Origin: Clostridium sp. CAG:221
Lineage (GTDB): Bacteria; Bacillota; Clostridia; Clostridiales; Clostridiaceae
Assembly (NCBI GenBank): GCA_000435835.1
Contig: FR883400.1
Span: forward strand, 1-37,397
Length of the DNA stretch: 37,397 nt
Direction of reading: 5' to 3'
The notes beneath the pieces were generated by a model. The model saw nothing but the letters and a program-made list of their open reading frames with translations. It had not been told where the DNA came from and searched no databases. Positions 1 through 6,881 of the stretch are shown in pieces. The first letter of the stretch is position 1; each line of letters opens with the position of its first letter. The translations under genes and the position numbers were made by a program.

Positions 1-6
1 ATTAAA

Positions 7-31
7 GACTGTTGACACTTTGTCAACAGTC
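7..31. repeat. Perfect 11-bp inverted repeat
   Basis: Two perfect 11-base arms (7-17 and 21-31) flank a 3-base loop. No good T-run follows on either strand, so it may be the terminator stem of a gene left of the window or an operator. The window edge prevents a decision. Confidence 0.5.
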
Positions 32-35
32 TGAA

Positions 36-64
36 AAATATAGTATTTATACTATATTTTTTTC
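36..64 (+). terminator. AT-rich hairpin with T-run
   Basis: Ten-base complementary arms (36-45 and 50-59) are followed by a run of T to 64. The stem is AT-only apart from two G-C pairs, so termination is probably weak. It would separate a gene left of the window from the Nudix gene. Confidence 0.4.
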
Positions 65-134
65 TTTATGTATAGATTTATTTAGGTATAATAAGGTAAA
101 ATATCTTAGTAAGACATGTAAAGGAGAGAGAGAA

Positions 135-737
135 ATGAGTAAAATTAATAAACTTAATACATTAGCAGAAACTAAATTTTTAAGTCTATATAATGCTGAA
201 TATAGCAACAAAGGTGGTAATACAAAGAACTGGATAATAGCATCAAGAAAAGAAAAGAAAAACTTAGAAGAGGTTTATTTAAATAATAAAGAATTACAAG
301 ATGATGCTGTTTTAATAGTACCTTTCCATAAGGAAGAAGAAAAAATAGTAGTTATTAGACAATTTAGAGTTCCAATAAACTCTTACATATATGAAATGCC
401 AGCAGGACTTATAGATAAAGGGGAAAATCCTTTAACATCATTAACAAGGGAATTAAAAGAAGAAACAGGGCTAGATGTTATAGAAATCTTAGAAAATACA
501 GTTAAAGGACAATTATTTTTATCACCAGGTATGACTGACGAATCTGTTACTTCAGCATTTTGTACTTGTGGAGGTACCATAAGCAAAGGATATATGGAAG
601 AAGATGAAGATATTGAACCAATTTTATTATCACAAAAAGAAGTACAAGAACTTTTAACAAAAGATGTAAAGTTTGATATAAAGTGCTATATATATTTACA
701 ACAATTTGCAATATTGGGAAAGAAAATGTTTCAGTAG
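135..737 (+). CDS. Nudix hydrolase, ADP-ribose pyrophosphatase type
   Basis: Predicted 200-residue cytosolic Nudix hydrolase. The Nudix box is complete at residues 91-113: G91, five residues, E97, seven residues, then REL at 105-107, EE at 109-110 and GL at 112-113. These residues bind the catalytic Mg2+ in hydrolysis of nucleoside diphosphates linked to another moiety. The preceding segment (RQFRVPINSYIYEMPAG) is typical of the ADP-ribose pyrophosphatase branch, which cleaves ADP-ribose to AMP and ribose 5-phosphate. The start at 135 is chosen because AAGGAGAG lies 7-8 bases upstream. An upstream in-frame ATG at 12 would add 41 residues without a ribosome binding site and would run through the hairpins. 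Host gene; exact substrate inferred from the family. Confidence 0.88.
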   Translation: MSKINKLNTLAETKFLSLYNAEYSNKGGNTKNWIIASRKEKKNLEEVYLNNKELQDDAVLIVPFHKEEEKIVVIRQFRVPINSYIYEMPAGLIDKGENPLTSLTRELKEETGLDVIEILENTVKGQLFLSPGMTDESVTSAFCTCGGTISKGYMEEDEDIEPILLSQKEVQELLTKDVKFDIKCYIYLQQFAILGKKMFQ

Positions 738-841
738 AATAATTTTTTATAATTGATATTTACTAAGTAAGTATAAATATGTTATATTATAAAAAAAATT
801 ATTCTAAACTATTAACAAATGAAAATTTAAGGGGGAAAAAC

Positions 842-2197
842 ATGAAAGAAAAAGGTTACGGCTTATTTACCACCATTGCTATGATTATTGGGGTTGTAAT
901 AGGCTCAGGAATATTCTTTAAAAGTGATAATATCCTTGTAGCTACCAATGGAAGTATAGCATTAGGGGTATTAGTTTTTTGTATAGCAGCAATAGCAATA
1001 ATATTTGGAAGTTTAACTATTTCAGAATTAGCAGCAAGAAACTCAGAAGCAGGAGGATTAATAGCATATGCAGAGCAATCATATAATAAATCAATTGCTT
1101 GTGCTTTTGGATGGTTCCAAACATTTTTATATTTTCCAACATTAATAGCTGTAGTAGCTTATGTTGCTGGGATTTACATATGTTTATTATTTGGAATTAA
1201 TGGTTCATTAGAACTTCAGATACTAATTGGGTTAATAGTAATAGTAATGATTTATATATTAAATGGACTTTCATCAAAGTTAGGTGGGATTTTCCAAACT
1301 GCATCTACAATAATAAAATTAATACCTTTAATTTTAATTGCAATTGCAGGTATTATTTTTGGTGAGCCATCATCAATAACATCAGTTGAATTAAGTAGTG
1401 CAGTAAAATCTACTGGTTGGATTGCAGCTATTGCACCAATAGCTTTTTCATTTGATGGGTGGATTGTTTCTACTTCAATTGGACATGAAGTAAGAGATTC
1501 TAAAAGGAATTTACCAAAAGCTTTAATTATTGCACCAATTTCTATACTTATTGTTTATTTATTATATTTTGTAGGTATAAGTATTTACGTAGGACCTGAA
1601 ACAATAATGAGTATTGGCGATGCACATGTTGATTTAGCAGCTAATAATTTATTTGGTATGTGGGGTTCAAAAATTGTTTTAGTATTTGTAATAATATCTA
1701 TAATAGGAACAGTTAATGGATTAATAATGGGAATAATAAGATTACCATATTCATTGGCCATAAGAGGTATGTTCCCAAAATCAGAAGTGATTGCTAATGT
1801 TGATGAAAAGACTAAAATGCCAATTAATTCTACAGTAGTAAGTTTTATAATAAGTGTAAGTTGGCTTGCAGTACATTATTTTACTACAAAAACAGGATTA
1901 CTTCCTAATTCTGATATATCAGAAATTTCAATTACCATGAGCTATGTATTATATGCTTTACTATATGTTAAGGTATTACAGCTTGGTATTAAAAAAGAAA
2001 TTAAAAGTGTAATTAGAGGTATTATAAATCCAATTCTTGCTTTATGCGGATCAGCAATAATATTATTGGGAAGTATAGGCAATAGTTTATTCTGGATATA
2101 TGCAGTAATATGCTTAGGAATATTATTAAGTGCTGTTGTATTCTGGAAAAATGTAAGTAAAAATGAATTAAGTAATAATCTTAGTGAAAATGTATAG
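842..2197 (+). CDS. APC-family amino-acid permease
   Basis: A 451-residue integral membrane protein with about twelve hydrophobic segments. The first segment carries the family's glycine-rich substrate-binding motif (GVVIGSGIFF, near residues 18-27), as in amino acid/polyamine/organocation transporters such as serine/threonine or other amino-acid exchangers. The conserved SFDGW segment occurs mid-protein. The substrate cannot be read from sequence. The start at 842 has GGGGG five bases upstream; the ATG at 779 would add 21 polar residues with no ribosome binding site. It is followed at once by a strong terminator, so transcription from this side ends here. Host gene. Confidence 0.88.
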   Translation: MKEKGYGLFTTIAMIIGVVIGSGIFFKSDNILVATNGSIALGVLVFCIAAIAIIFGSLTISELAARNSEAGGLIAYAEQSYNKSIACAFGWFQTFLYFPTLIAVVAYVAGIYICLLFGINGSLELQILIGLIVIVMIYILNGLSSKLGGIFQTASTIIKLIPLILIAIAGIIFGEPSSITSVELSSAVKSTGWIAAIAPIAFSFDGWIVSTSIGHEVRDSKRNLPKALIIAPISILIVYLLYFVGISIYVGPETIMSIGDAHVDLAANNLFGMWGSKIVLVFVIISIIGTVNGLIMGIIRLPYSLAIRGMFPKSEVIANVDEKTKMPINSTVVSFIISVSWLAVHYFTTKTGLLPNSDISEISITMSYVLYALLYVKVLQLGIKKEIKSVIRGIINPILALCGSAIILLGSIGNSLFWIYAVICLGILLSAVVFWKNVSKNELSNNLSENV

Positions 2198-2198
2198 G

Positions 2199-2224
2199 AG
2201 ACTGCCATATGGCAGTCTTTTTTT
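2199..2224 (+). terminator. Intrinsic terminator after the permease
   Basis: A perfect 20-base palindrome (10-bp arms, 2199-2218) runs into a T-tract to 2224, one base after the permease stop codon. Canonical rho-independent terminator. Confidence 0.92.
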
Positions 2225-2329
2225 AACGCTTAGGAAGTATAAAATTATGGAAAATAATAATAAATAATACACAAAAAGTAATAAATTTAATAACTTATAT
2301 AGAGGGTATTAATTTTTTTAGGAGTTAGA

Positions 2330-3322
2330 ATGTTTAAAGAAAACATTGATTGTATAGATGCTGGTACAGAGTATTGCCCTTGTAAACTAGCAGAGTCTGG
2401 AGAATGTCTTCTTTGCTCACAACTTCACGGTAGTACATTTTGTGATTGTTTAAATTGGAAAGGTATTTGTATCTATCAGGAGTTTTATTATAACGGAAAT
2501 AAAGCAAAAGAAGGACGAAAAACATATAATTGCGTTGTTGAAGATAGAACTTTATATGACAATGAAGTATTATTGATTAAATTTAAAGCTCCCCATAAAT
2601 TAGTAATAGATTTATCTAAGCCAGGAAGCTTTATTTTTATACGAACAGAAGAAAATATTTACTTTGATGTTCCTATTTCAATATTAGACGCTAATATTGA
2701 CACCAATATTATATCTATCATGATTGAGATTAGGGGAGTTAAAACAAAGAAACTTCTAGAAATTAAGGAGGGTGGAAATATCACCATAAGAGGTCCTTAT
2801 TGGAATGGTGTTTTTGGTGTTAAAAATATTAAAAAACAAAAAGATAGCAACGCTATTGTGTTAGCACGGGGAATTGGAATGGCACCAATGCTACCTGTTA
2901 TTAAAAAACTTAAAGAAAATAATAATCAAGTGACTGTAATTTTAGATAAAGCTCCATTCAAGGATATTTATGTTACTGACTACCTTGAAGCATTAGAGAT
3001 AGTTCCTCAAGAAATGAATTTAATTGATAAAGGGGAGTTATCTGCAGAAGCCAAAGTTTCAATTAAGTCACTAATTAAGTATAACAGTATAAATTTAATT
3101 CATATTGCTGGTGCAGATATCTTAACTTTTAAGGTAATAGATTATTTAGACGAATTAGAAAGAAAAGATATAGACTTATCATGCTGTAATAATTTTAAAA
3201 TGTGTTGTGGAGAAGGTGTGTGTGGTAGCTGTACTACAAGATTTTCAGGCCATAGAGTAAAGAGATTCTGTAAGGTACAAGCAAATCCAAGAGACATTTT
3301 TGAGGGGAGGAGATTTATATGA
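2330..3322 (+). CDS. PyrK-like FAD/NAD-binding [2Fe-2S] electron-transfer protein
   Basis: A 330-residue protein of the dihydroorotate dehydrogenase electron-transfer / sulfide dehydrogenase-like family. An N-terminal extension holds eight cysteines (C8, C16, C18, C26, C29, C38, C40, C47) and could carry an extra metal or Fe-S centre. A ferredoxin-reductase-type FAD domain follows (about 65-165), then an NAD-binding loop (ARGIGMAP near 179-186). C-terminal cysteines C293, C298, C301 and C314 match the PyrK [2Fe-2S] spacing C-x4-C-x2-C-x12-C. AGGAG lies 6-8 bases before the ATG. Its stop overlaps the next ATG (ATGA at 3319-3322), so the two proteins are translationally coupled and were probably partners in one redox enzyme. 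Prophage insertion destroys the partner. Electron acceptor and donor are unknown. Confidence 0.8.
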   Translation: MFKENIDCIDAGTEYCPCKLAESGECLLCSQLHGSTFCDCLNWKGICIYQEFYYNGNKAKEGRKTYNCVVEDRTLYDNEVLLIKFKAPHKLVIDLSKPGSFIFIRTEENIYFDVPISILDANIDTNIISIMIEIRGVKTKKLLEIKEGGNITIRGPYWNGVFGVKNIKKQKDSNAIVLARGIGMAPMLPVIKKLKENNNQVTVILDKAPFKDIYVTDYLEALEIVPQEMNLIDKGELSAEAKVSIKSLIKYNSINLIHIAGADILTFKVIDYLDELERKDIDLSCCNNFKMCCGEGVCGSCTTRFSGHRVKRFCKVQANPRDIFEGRRFI

Positions 3323-3349
3323 AAATTGTTGTTATTGGAGGTGGATGGT

Positions 3350-3375
3350 CTGGTTGTGCAGTACATTTAAAAAGA
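3350..3375. other. Probable left attachment junction (attL), approximate
   Basis: The host reading frame stops looking like a flavoprotein between about 3358 and 3370, and the integrase gene begins just beyond the following terminator. Large serine integrases use a short core within a longer attB/attP, so the exact crossover cannot be fixed without the empty site or attR. No matching right copy was found before 37397. Confidence 0.45.
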
Positions 3376-3380
3376 CATCA

Positions 3381-3410
3381 AAAAAAACACGCAAAAAAGC
3401 GTGTTTTTTT
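3381..3410. terminator. Bidirectional terminator at the left phage end
   Basis: Twelve-base perfect arms (3381-3392 and 3399-3410), A-tract on one side and T-tract on the other, with a six-A loop. It works on both strands: it ends leftward transcription of the recombinase, whose stop codon abuts it, and rightward read-through from the split host gene. Confidence 0.9.
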
Positions 3411-4924
3411 TATTTTAAATTTATATTTAACCCATCAGCTCCATCCCAAACTATACAATCTATAATTTTTTGCATATATATCTGTTTATCTGTTATATTT
3501 AACTTATCCCATTTGGATAATATAAAAATTATACTATCATAAATTGCATCAATATTAGAAGTGTTAAGTGAAAGTAATTTTTTTCTTTCTAAATCAAATA
3601 ATTGTTTGTTTAAATCTTCATTTTCAAAATGTAATAAATTAATTTTCTCACTTATAATATTTATAGCAGCACCTTCTATAAGAATTAGTTTTTCTGTAAG
3701 AGAGTTAATTGATTTAGTATTATTTTCTATAGTTTTTTTTAATATATTTATTTCAGTATCATATTTAAACTGATCATTCACTTTTATATAATTATTTATT
3801 AAAGATTTATCTAAAGAAATATCATAAAAAGTATTTAGTAAAGATTCTTCAACATCTAATATCTTTAAAAAACCACTATTACAATTACCACCATTTTTTT
3901 TATTAGAGCACCTAAAATATAAAGTTCGTGTACCATCTTTTCTTCTACGACCTGGAGAAACAAACATGCCACTACCACATTTACATTTAACTAAATGACT
4001 TAAAAAAGTTAATTGGCTAACACGTGGTTTAGCTTCTGTAAATCTTGAGTTAACTTTAATATATGCCTCAATCCATTCATTAGAAGTAACAATTCCTTTA
4101 TGAAGAGAAACGCTAGCAATCATATTAGAAGATTTAGTAAGTTTTTTGCCGTTTTTTCTAGGTCTTCTGTTATAAGCTAAATATCCATTACCATTTTCAA
4201 TACCAAAAATATTATATCCAATAGATTTAAGAAAAAGAGAACCTTTTTCATCACTTATCATATAAGTTGGATTTTTTAATATATTATTTATTGTTTTAGA
4301 ACTCATATTCATTTCATTAGCAATTTGATAGCTTGTATATCCTTTACCAGCCATATGAAAAATATTTTTTATAATTGGTATATATTCTTTTATAATTTCT
4401 AAATAAACTATAGATTTACCATTGTCAGTTATTTTTACACTTTTATAACCAGTAGGTGGAGTACCACCACTCCAACGACCTAATTTTGCTAACTCAAACA
4501 TATTGTCTTTAACTCTTTGAGCAATATTAGCTCTTTCCATTTCAGCAATAGAAGAAATCATAGACATCATCATACGCCCTGCTGGAGTATTAGCATCAAA
4601 TCCTTCTGTTACAGATACTAATTCAATATCATTTAATTTTAATTTTTCAAACATAGTCAAAAAATCTAATGTATTTCTACTTATTCTATCAACTTTGTAA
4701 GCAGCAATAATATCAAATTGTTTGTAATCTGCTAACTGCATCATTCTTTTAAAAGCAGGTCTATTAGTATTACCACCACTAAATCCTTCATCCTCAAAAA
4801 TTTCAAAAGTACATTGATCATATTGCCTTAAAAAGTACTCTTTACAAATATTAATTTGATTTTTAATTGATTCACCTGTATCAGTTTCTTTAGATTTTCT
4901 TGAATAGATTGCAATTCTTTTCAT
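3410..4924 (-). CDS. Large serine recombinase (phage integrase)
   Basis: A 504-residue site-specific integrase. The N-terminal resolvase domain (about 3-150) has the catalytic serine S11 in YSRKS, the conserved R80/R83 in KVDRISRN, and the AEMERANIAQR helix (127-137) that leads into the recombinase domain (about 155-265). A zinc ribbon follows with C314, C316, C339 and C348. The region from about 390 to 455 is a coiled coil, typical of integrases that need a recombination directionality factor for excision. AAGGAG precedes the ATG by 7-8 bases. It is the phage gene nearest the left junction, as expected. No directionality factor was recognised; one of the small unknown genes may fill that role. 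Confidence 0.93.
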   Translation of the reverse strand: MKRIAIYSRKSKETDTGESIKNQINICKEYFLRQYDQCTFEIFEDEGFSGGNTNRPAFKRMMQLADYKQFDIIAAYKVDRISRNTLDFLTMFEKLKLNDIELVSVTEGFDANTPAGRMMMSMISSIAEMERANIAQRVKDNMFELAKLGRWSGGTPPTGYKSVKITDNGKSIVYLEIIKEYIPIIKNIFHMAGKGYTSYQIANEMNMSSKTINNILKNPTYMISDEKGSLFLKSIGYNIFGIENGNGYLAYNRRPRKNGKKLTKSSNMIASVSLHKGIVTSNEWIEAYIKVNSRFTEAKPRVSQLTFLSHLVKCKCGSGMFVSPGRRRKDGTRTLYFRCSNKKNGGNCNSGFLKILDVEESLLNTFYDISLDKSLINNYIKVNDQFKYDTEINILKKTIENNTKSINSLTEKLILIEGAAINIISEKINLLHFENEDLNKQLFDLERKKLLSLNTSNIDAIYDSIIFILSKWDKLNITDKQIYMQKIIDCIVWDGADGLNINLK

Positions 4925-4991
4925 ACCATTCTCCTTTATTTAATCTTATGCTCCTAAATATATTAATGGATACATCTAATTAAATTTATTT

Positions 4992-5363
4992 TTATAAGTT
5001 TTCGCATTCAGCAAATTTATGTATCATATCAGAAATTAATTTTAATGTATTTTCATCATGTACTTTTAATAGAGAGTTAAGAATATCTTTTTTTACAGCA
5101 TTATTGTCATCGATAAATTCATTTATTATATTTTTTATTTCATCTTCTTTGTTTAAATCGATATACACATCTCCAATGCCATGCTTCAACCAATCTTTAT
5201 TAACATTGAATTTAGAGCAAATTTCATAGATATTTCTATCAGTTAGATTTACACTTCCGTTTTCAATATTACTTATATTAGAGTTGCTTACTTTTATAGC
5301 ATCGCCAAATTCTTTTTGTGTTAATTTTAAATCTTTTCTTAATAGTTTTATTCTGTTTTTCAT
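4992..5363 (-). CDS. XRE-family HTH regulator (repressor paralogue 1)
   Basis: A 123-residue protein with an N-terminal lambda-repressor-like HTH (about 4-58; TQKEFGDAIKVSNSNISNIE is the core). The C-terminal half is a short helical region, not a LexA-type peptidase, so it is unlikely to be RecA-cleaved. It is clearly related to the product at 5423-5812: both share the pattern DR.I..IC..FNVN..WL..G.G. It lies between that gene and the integrase, all leftward, and has its own AGGAGG before the ATG. A perfect dyad at 5383-5413 sits just upstream, a candidate autoregulatory operator. It may control integrase or act with the second repressor in the lysis-lysogeny choice. Confidence 0.82.
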   Translation of the reverse strand: MKNRIKLLRKDLKLTQKEFGDAIKVSNSNISNIENGSVNLTDRNIYEICSKFNVNKDWLKHGIGDVYIDLNKEDEIKNIINEFIDDNNAVKKDILNSLLKVHDENTLKLISDMIHKFAECENL

Positions 5364-5382
5364 ATATTACCTCCATATAGCA

Positions 5383-5413
5383 TAAAAAGTTATGCTTATA
5401 ACATAACTTTTTA
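5383..5413. promoter_or_regulatory. Perfect dyad between the two XRE genes
   Basis: Twelve-base perfect arms (5383-5394 and 5402-5413) around a seven-base spacer. It sits 20 bases upstream of one repressor start and 10 bases after the stop of the other. On the minus strand the second arm ends in five T, so it could be a terminator. The dyad and its place at a regulator promoter equally fit an operator. Confidence 0.6.
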
Positions 5414-5422
5414 TATTAGACA

Positions 5423-5812
5423 TTATTCTTCAGTGCTATTTTCTTCGGCTTGGGCTAATTTTTCAATCATTTTAACAGCTAACTCCCAGCTTTCTCTATC
5501 TTTTAGTTGTAACATACCTTTTATTATTCTTTTTTTAAATTCATCATTTTCTGCACTGAATTTTCCAACGAGATAAAGAAATTCTTCATCATTATTTAGT
5601 TCTAATACAGGAAGCCCTTTTCCTGTTAATAACCAATTTTCATTAACGTTAAAAGTTTTGCAAATATCTTTTATAGTTCTATCTGATGGATTTCTTTTTC
5701 CGTTTTCGATTAGAGATATAGTGTTTCTTTGTAAACCTATTTTTTTCGCAAAGCTCTCTTGACTTAAATTAAGTATATTTTCTCTTAGTTCTCTAATATT
5801 ATCATTAATCAA
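5423..5812 (-). CDS. XRE-family HTH regulator (probable main repressor)
   Basis: A 129-residue protein with HTH at about 5-60 (LSQESFAKKIGLQRNTISLI) and an acidic, helical C-terminus without a peptidase motif. Placed at the divergent early promoter region, it is the likely CI-type repressor. The start is set at TTG 5810-5812 because AGGAGG lies eight bases upstream. The ATG at 5864-5866 would need the coding region to run through the ribosome binding site and the -10 and -35 boxes. It shares family and C-terminal layout with the 4992-5363 product. Autoregulation through the ACAAGT sites upstream is inferred. Confidence 0.85.
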   Translation of the reverse strand: MINDNIRELRENILNLSQESFAKKIGLQRNTISLIENGKRNPSDRTIKDICKTFNVNENWLLTGKGLPVLELNNDEEFLYLVGKFSAENDEFKKRIIKGMLQLKDRESWELAVKMIEKLAQAEENSTEE

Positions 5813-5834
5813 TACTATAACCTCCTTTAAAGAT

Positions 5835-5863
5835 ATAGTAATGTTTTTTTGATAACAAGTCAA
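5835..5863 (-). promoter_or_regulatory. Leftward promoter of the repressor gene
   Basis: On the minus strand TTGACT (5858-5863), a 17-base spacer and TACTAT (5835-5840). Near-consensus sigma-A promoter with a very short leader before the AGGAGG. An ACAAGT motif overlaps the -35 box. Confidence 0.75.
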
Positions 5864-5934
5864 CAAAAAAAGAAATAAATACTAATTATTATGTTGACAA
5901 GTTATATAAAAATGTATAAAATATGATTACAAGT
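5855..5934. promoter_or_regulatory. Three same-orientation ACAAGT operator candidates
   Basis: ACAAGT occurs at 5855-5860, 5897-5902 and 5929-5934, within the longer contexts ATAACAAGTCA, TTGACAAGTTA and ATTACAAGTTA. The first overlaps the leftward -35, the second the rightward -35, and the third lies just after the rightward -10. Centre spacings of 42 and 32 bp are close to four and three helical turns. Confidence 0.55.
5894..5922 (+). promoter_or_regulatory. Rightward early promoter
   Basis: TTGACA (5894-5899), 17-base spacer, TAAAAT (5917-5922). Good sigma-A promoter for the rightward early genes; predicted start near 5929. Confidence 0.72.
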
Positions 5935-5962
5935 TAGCGAGAAATGAGAGGAGGAAAGGTAT

Positions 5963-6124
5963 ATGGATAAAATTAAAAATTTGACTATTGAAGAAAAACA
6001 GAAGATGATATTCAAAATTTTTGACATTACTGGAATTTTACCCAAAGGAAGTAAAGAGAAAGTTGAAGGAATAATTATAGGACTAAATATAAGAGAAAAC
6101 CTAGAATGTAGTAACAAAAATTAA
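5963..6124 (+). CDS. Small early protein, 53 residues, unknown
   Basis: First gene after the rightward early promoter, with GAGGAGG about nine bases before the ATG. The product is short and charged with two amphipathic helical stretches (IEEKQKMIFKIFDITGIL and KEKVEGIIIGL). I do not recognise a family. Its place directly opposite the repressor is where Cro-like, antirepressor or excision factors often lie, but no HTH signature is visible. The antisense frame is also open (5902-6117) but has no ribosome binding site. Confidence 0.65.
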   Translation: MDKIKNLTIEEKQKMIFKIFDITGILPKGSKEKVEGIIIGLNIRENLECSNKN

Positions 6125-6169
6125 AAGAATTGCATAGTATATAACATTAATAGAAGAGGGGGAGAAGAG

Positions 6170-6313
6170 TTGGCGGGACAAATAAAAAAGGTTGTAGTGC
6201 ATATGACGCCAAATACATCTAAAAATTTTACAGAAGTTATGTTAGAAATTTATGATAAATACAAAGATACAGATTTTTTTGATGATATGAAAAAGAAAGA
6301 AGAAAAGAAATAA
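6170..6313 (+). CDS. Small early protein, 47 residues, TTG start
   Basis: TTG at 6170 is preceded by GAGGGGGAG six to seven bases upstream; the only in-frame ATG nearby (HMTPN) is ten codons later and lacks a ribosome binding site. The product (MAGQIKKVVVHMTPNTSKN at its start, lysine-rich end) is unknown. Second in the early cluster, 45 bases after the previous stop. Followed by a short stem-loop with T-run. Confidence 0.6.
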   Translation: MAGQIKKVVVHMTPNTSKNFTEVMLEIYDKYKDTDFFDDMKKKEEKK

Positions 6314-6340
6314 ATATAAATATTTATTCAAAAGATGGAC

Positions 6341-6359
6341 AGGCTAAAGAGCCTTTTTT
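6341..6359 (+). terminator. Short stem-loop with T-run
   Basis: AGGCT/AGCCT five-base stem, four-base loop, then six T. A weak intrinsic terminator or attenuator between the first two early genes and the Spo0E-like gene. Confidence 0.45.
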
Positions 6360-6403
6360 AAAAACCTTAAATGTCGAAAAATGCTGTAGAAAAGGATAGA
6401 AAA

Positions 6404-6544
6404 ATGATAAAGCAATTAAAAGAAGAATTACATAGATCAATACAGGTATATGGTATTGCTCATGAAAAAACTATAGAGATAAGCCAAAGGCTTGATATAG
6501 AAATAGTTAAAGAGCAGAAGGTGAGAATGAAAAAATATGAATAA
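6404..6544 (+). CDS. Spo0E-like aspartyl-phosphate phosphatase
   Basis: A 46-residue protein matching the Spo0E family along its whole length: helix 1 (KQLKEELHRSI), a short turn, and helix 2 with the signature SQRLDIEI, equivalent to the SQELDxLI motif whose Asp and Ser/Gln face the phospho-aspartate of the target. Spo0E-type proteins dephosphorylate Spo0A~P and hold back sporulation. The start at 6404 has AAAGGA seven bases upstream and gives the usual family length. An in-frame ATG at 6371 would add 11 residues but has no ribosome binding site. It overlaps the next gene by eight bases. A prophage-borne copy could delay host sporulation; the target is inferred, not seen. Confidence 0.78.
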   Translation: MIKQLKEELHRSIQVYGIAHEKTIEISQRLDIEIVKEQKVRMKKYE

Positions 6545-6812
6545 AGATAATAGTAATTTAGAAAAAAATAATACAGAGTTAAGAGAAGTGATGATTGAAG
6601 CTAATGAAAAGTGTTATGTCAAAAAAATATCATCTTTATTAGATAGGTATATGGAAGATTTAAAAATTAGAAAAGATGAAATTAAGCAAAAGGGTTATGA
6701 AATAAGAACAGTAAAAGAAGATAATGAACTTAAAGAAATAACCCGTAAATTACAAAAATTATTGTTTTTTAAGGGAGAAATTGAATCTTTGGTAAATGAT
6801 AATTTATTTTAG
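6537..6812 (+). CDS. Hypothetical coiled-coil protein, 91 residues
   Basis: Overlaps the end of the Spo0E-like gene by eight bases, so the pair is probably co-translated. GAAGGTGAG lies 12 bases upstream. The product is mostly charged helix with heptad-like spacing (residues about 25-80) and a single Cys; no enzyme motif is visible. The tight coupling suggests it is expressed with the Spo0E-like protein, perhaps as a partner, but this is inference only. Confidence 0.65.
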   Translation: MNKDNSNLEKNNTELREVMIEANEKCYVKKISSLLDRYMEDLKIRKDEIKQKGYEIRTVKEDNELKEITRKLQKLLFFKGEIESLVNDNLF

Positions 6813-6832
6813 CTTTATAAATACTAAATAAA

Positions 6833-6865
6833 ATATACCCAAAGAATAAATAACTATGGGTATAT
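6833..6865. terminator. Inverted repeat between convergent genes
   Basis: Nine-base perfect arms (6833-6841 and 6857-6865) with a 15-base loop, 20 bases after the 6537-6812 gene and 16 bases from the stop of the leftward gene. A/T-rich flanks on both sides. Likely a bidirectional terminator between convergent genes. Confidence 0.5.
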
Positions 6866-6881
6866 AAATAATTAATATTTT

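Larger units (their letters stand above)
3319..3465 (+). pseudogene. FAD-dependent oxidoreductase, 5' fragment split by the prophage
   Basis: The ATG overlaps the stop of the PyrK-like gene, with AGGGGAGG upstream. The first 14-15 codons encode a beta strand and glycine-rich loop (MKIVVIGGGWSGCA), the start of a Rossmann FAD-binding domain. After that the reading turns lysine/histidine-rich, runs through the hairpin at 3381-3410 and into the antisense of the recombinase gene, and stops at 3463-3465 after 48 codons. A functional enzyme would need several hundred residues. The remainder is expected beyond the right end of this window. Interpretation: prophage integration split the gene. The truncation is visible; the site of the other half is inferred. 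Confidence 0.82.

Noticed and set aside
3300..3542. 80-codon frame across the left junction starting at 3300
   Set aside because: Out of frame with the flavoprotein start, crosses the terminator hairpin and antisense recombinase sequence; no ribosome binding site.
5902..6117. 71-codon antisense frame opposite the first early gene
   Set aside because: The sense strand has a promoter, GAGGAGG and a plausible soluble protein. The antisense product is hydrophobic and lacks a ribosome binding site.
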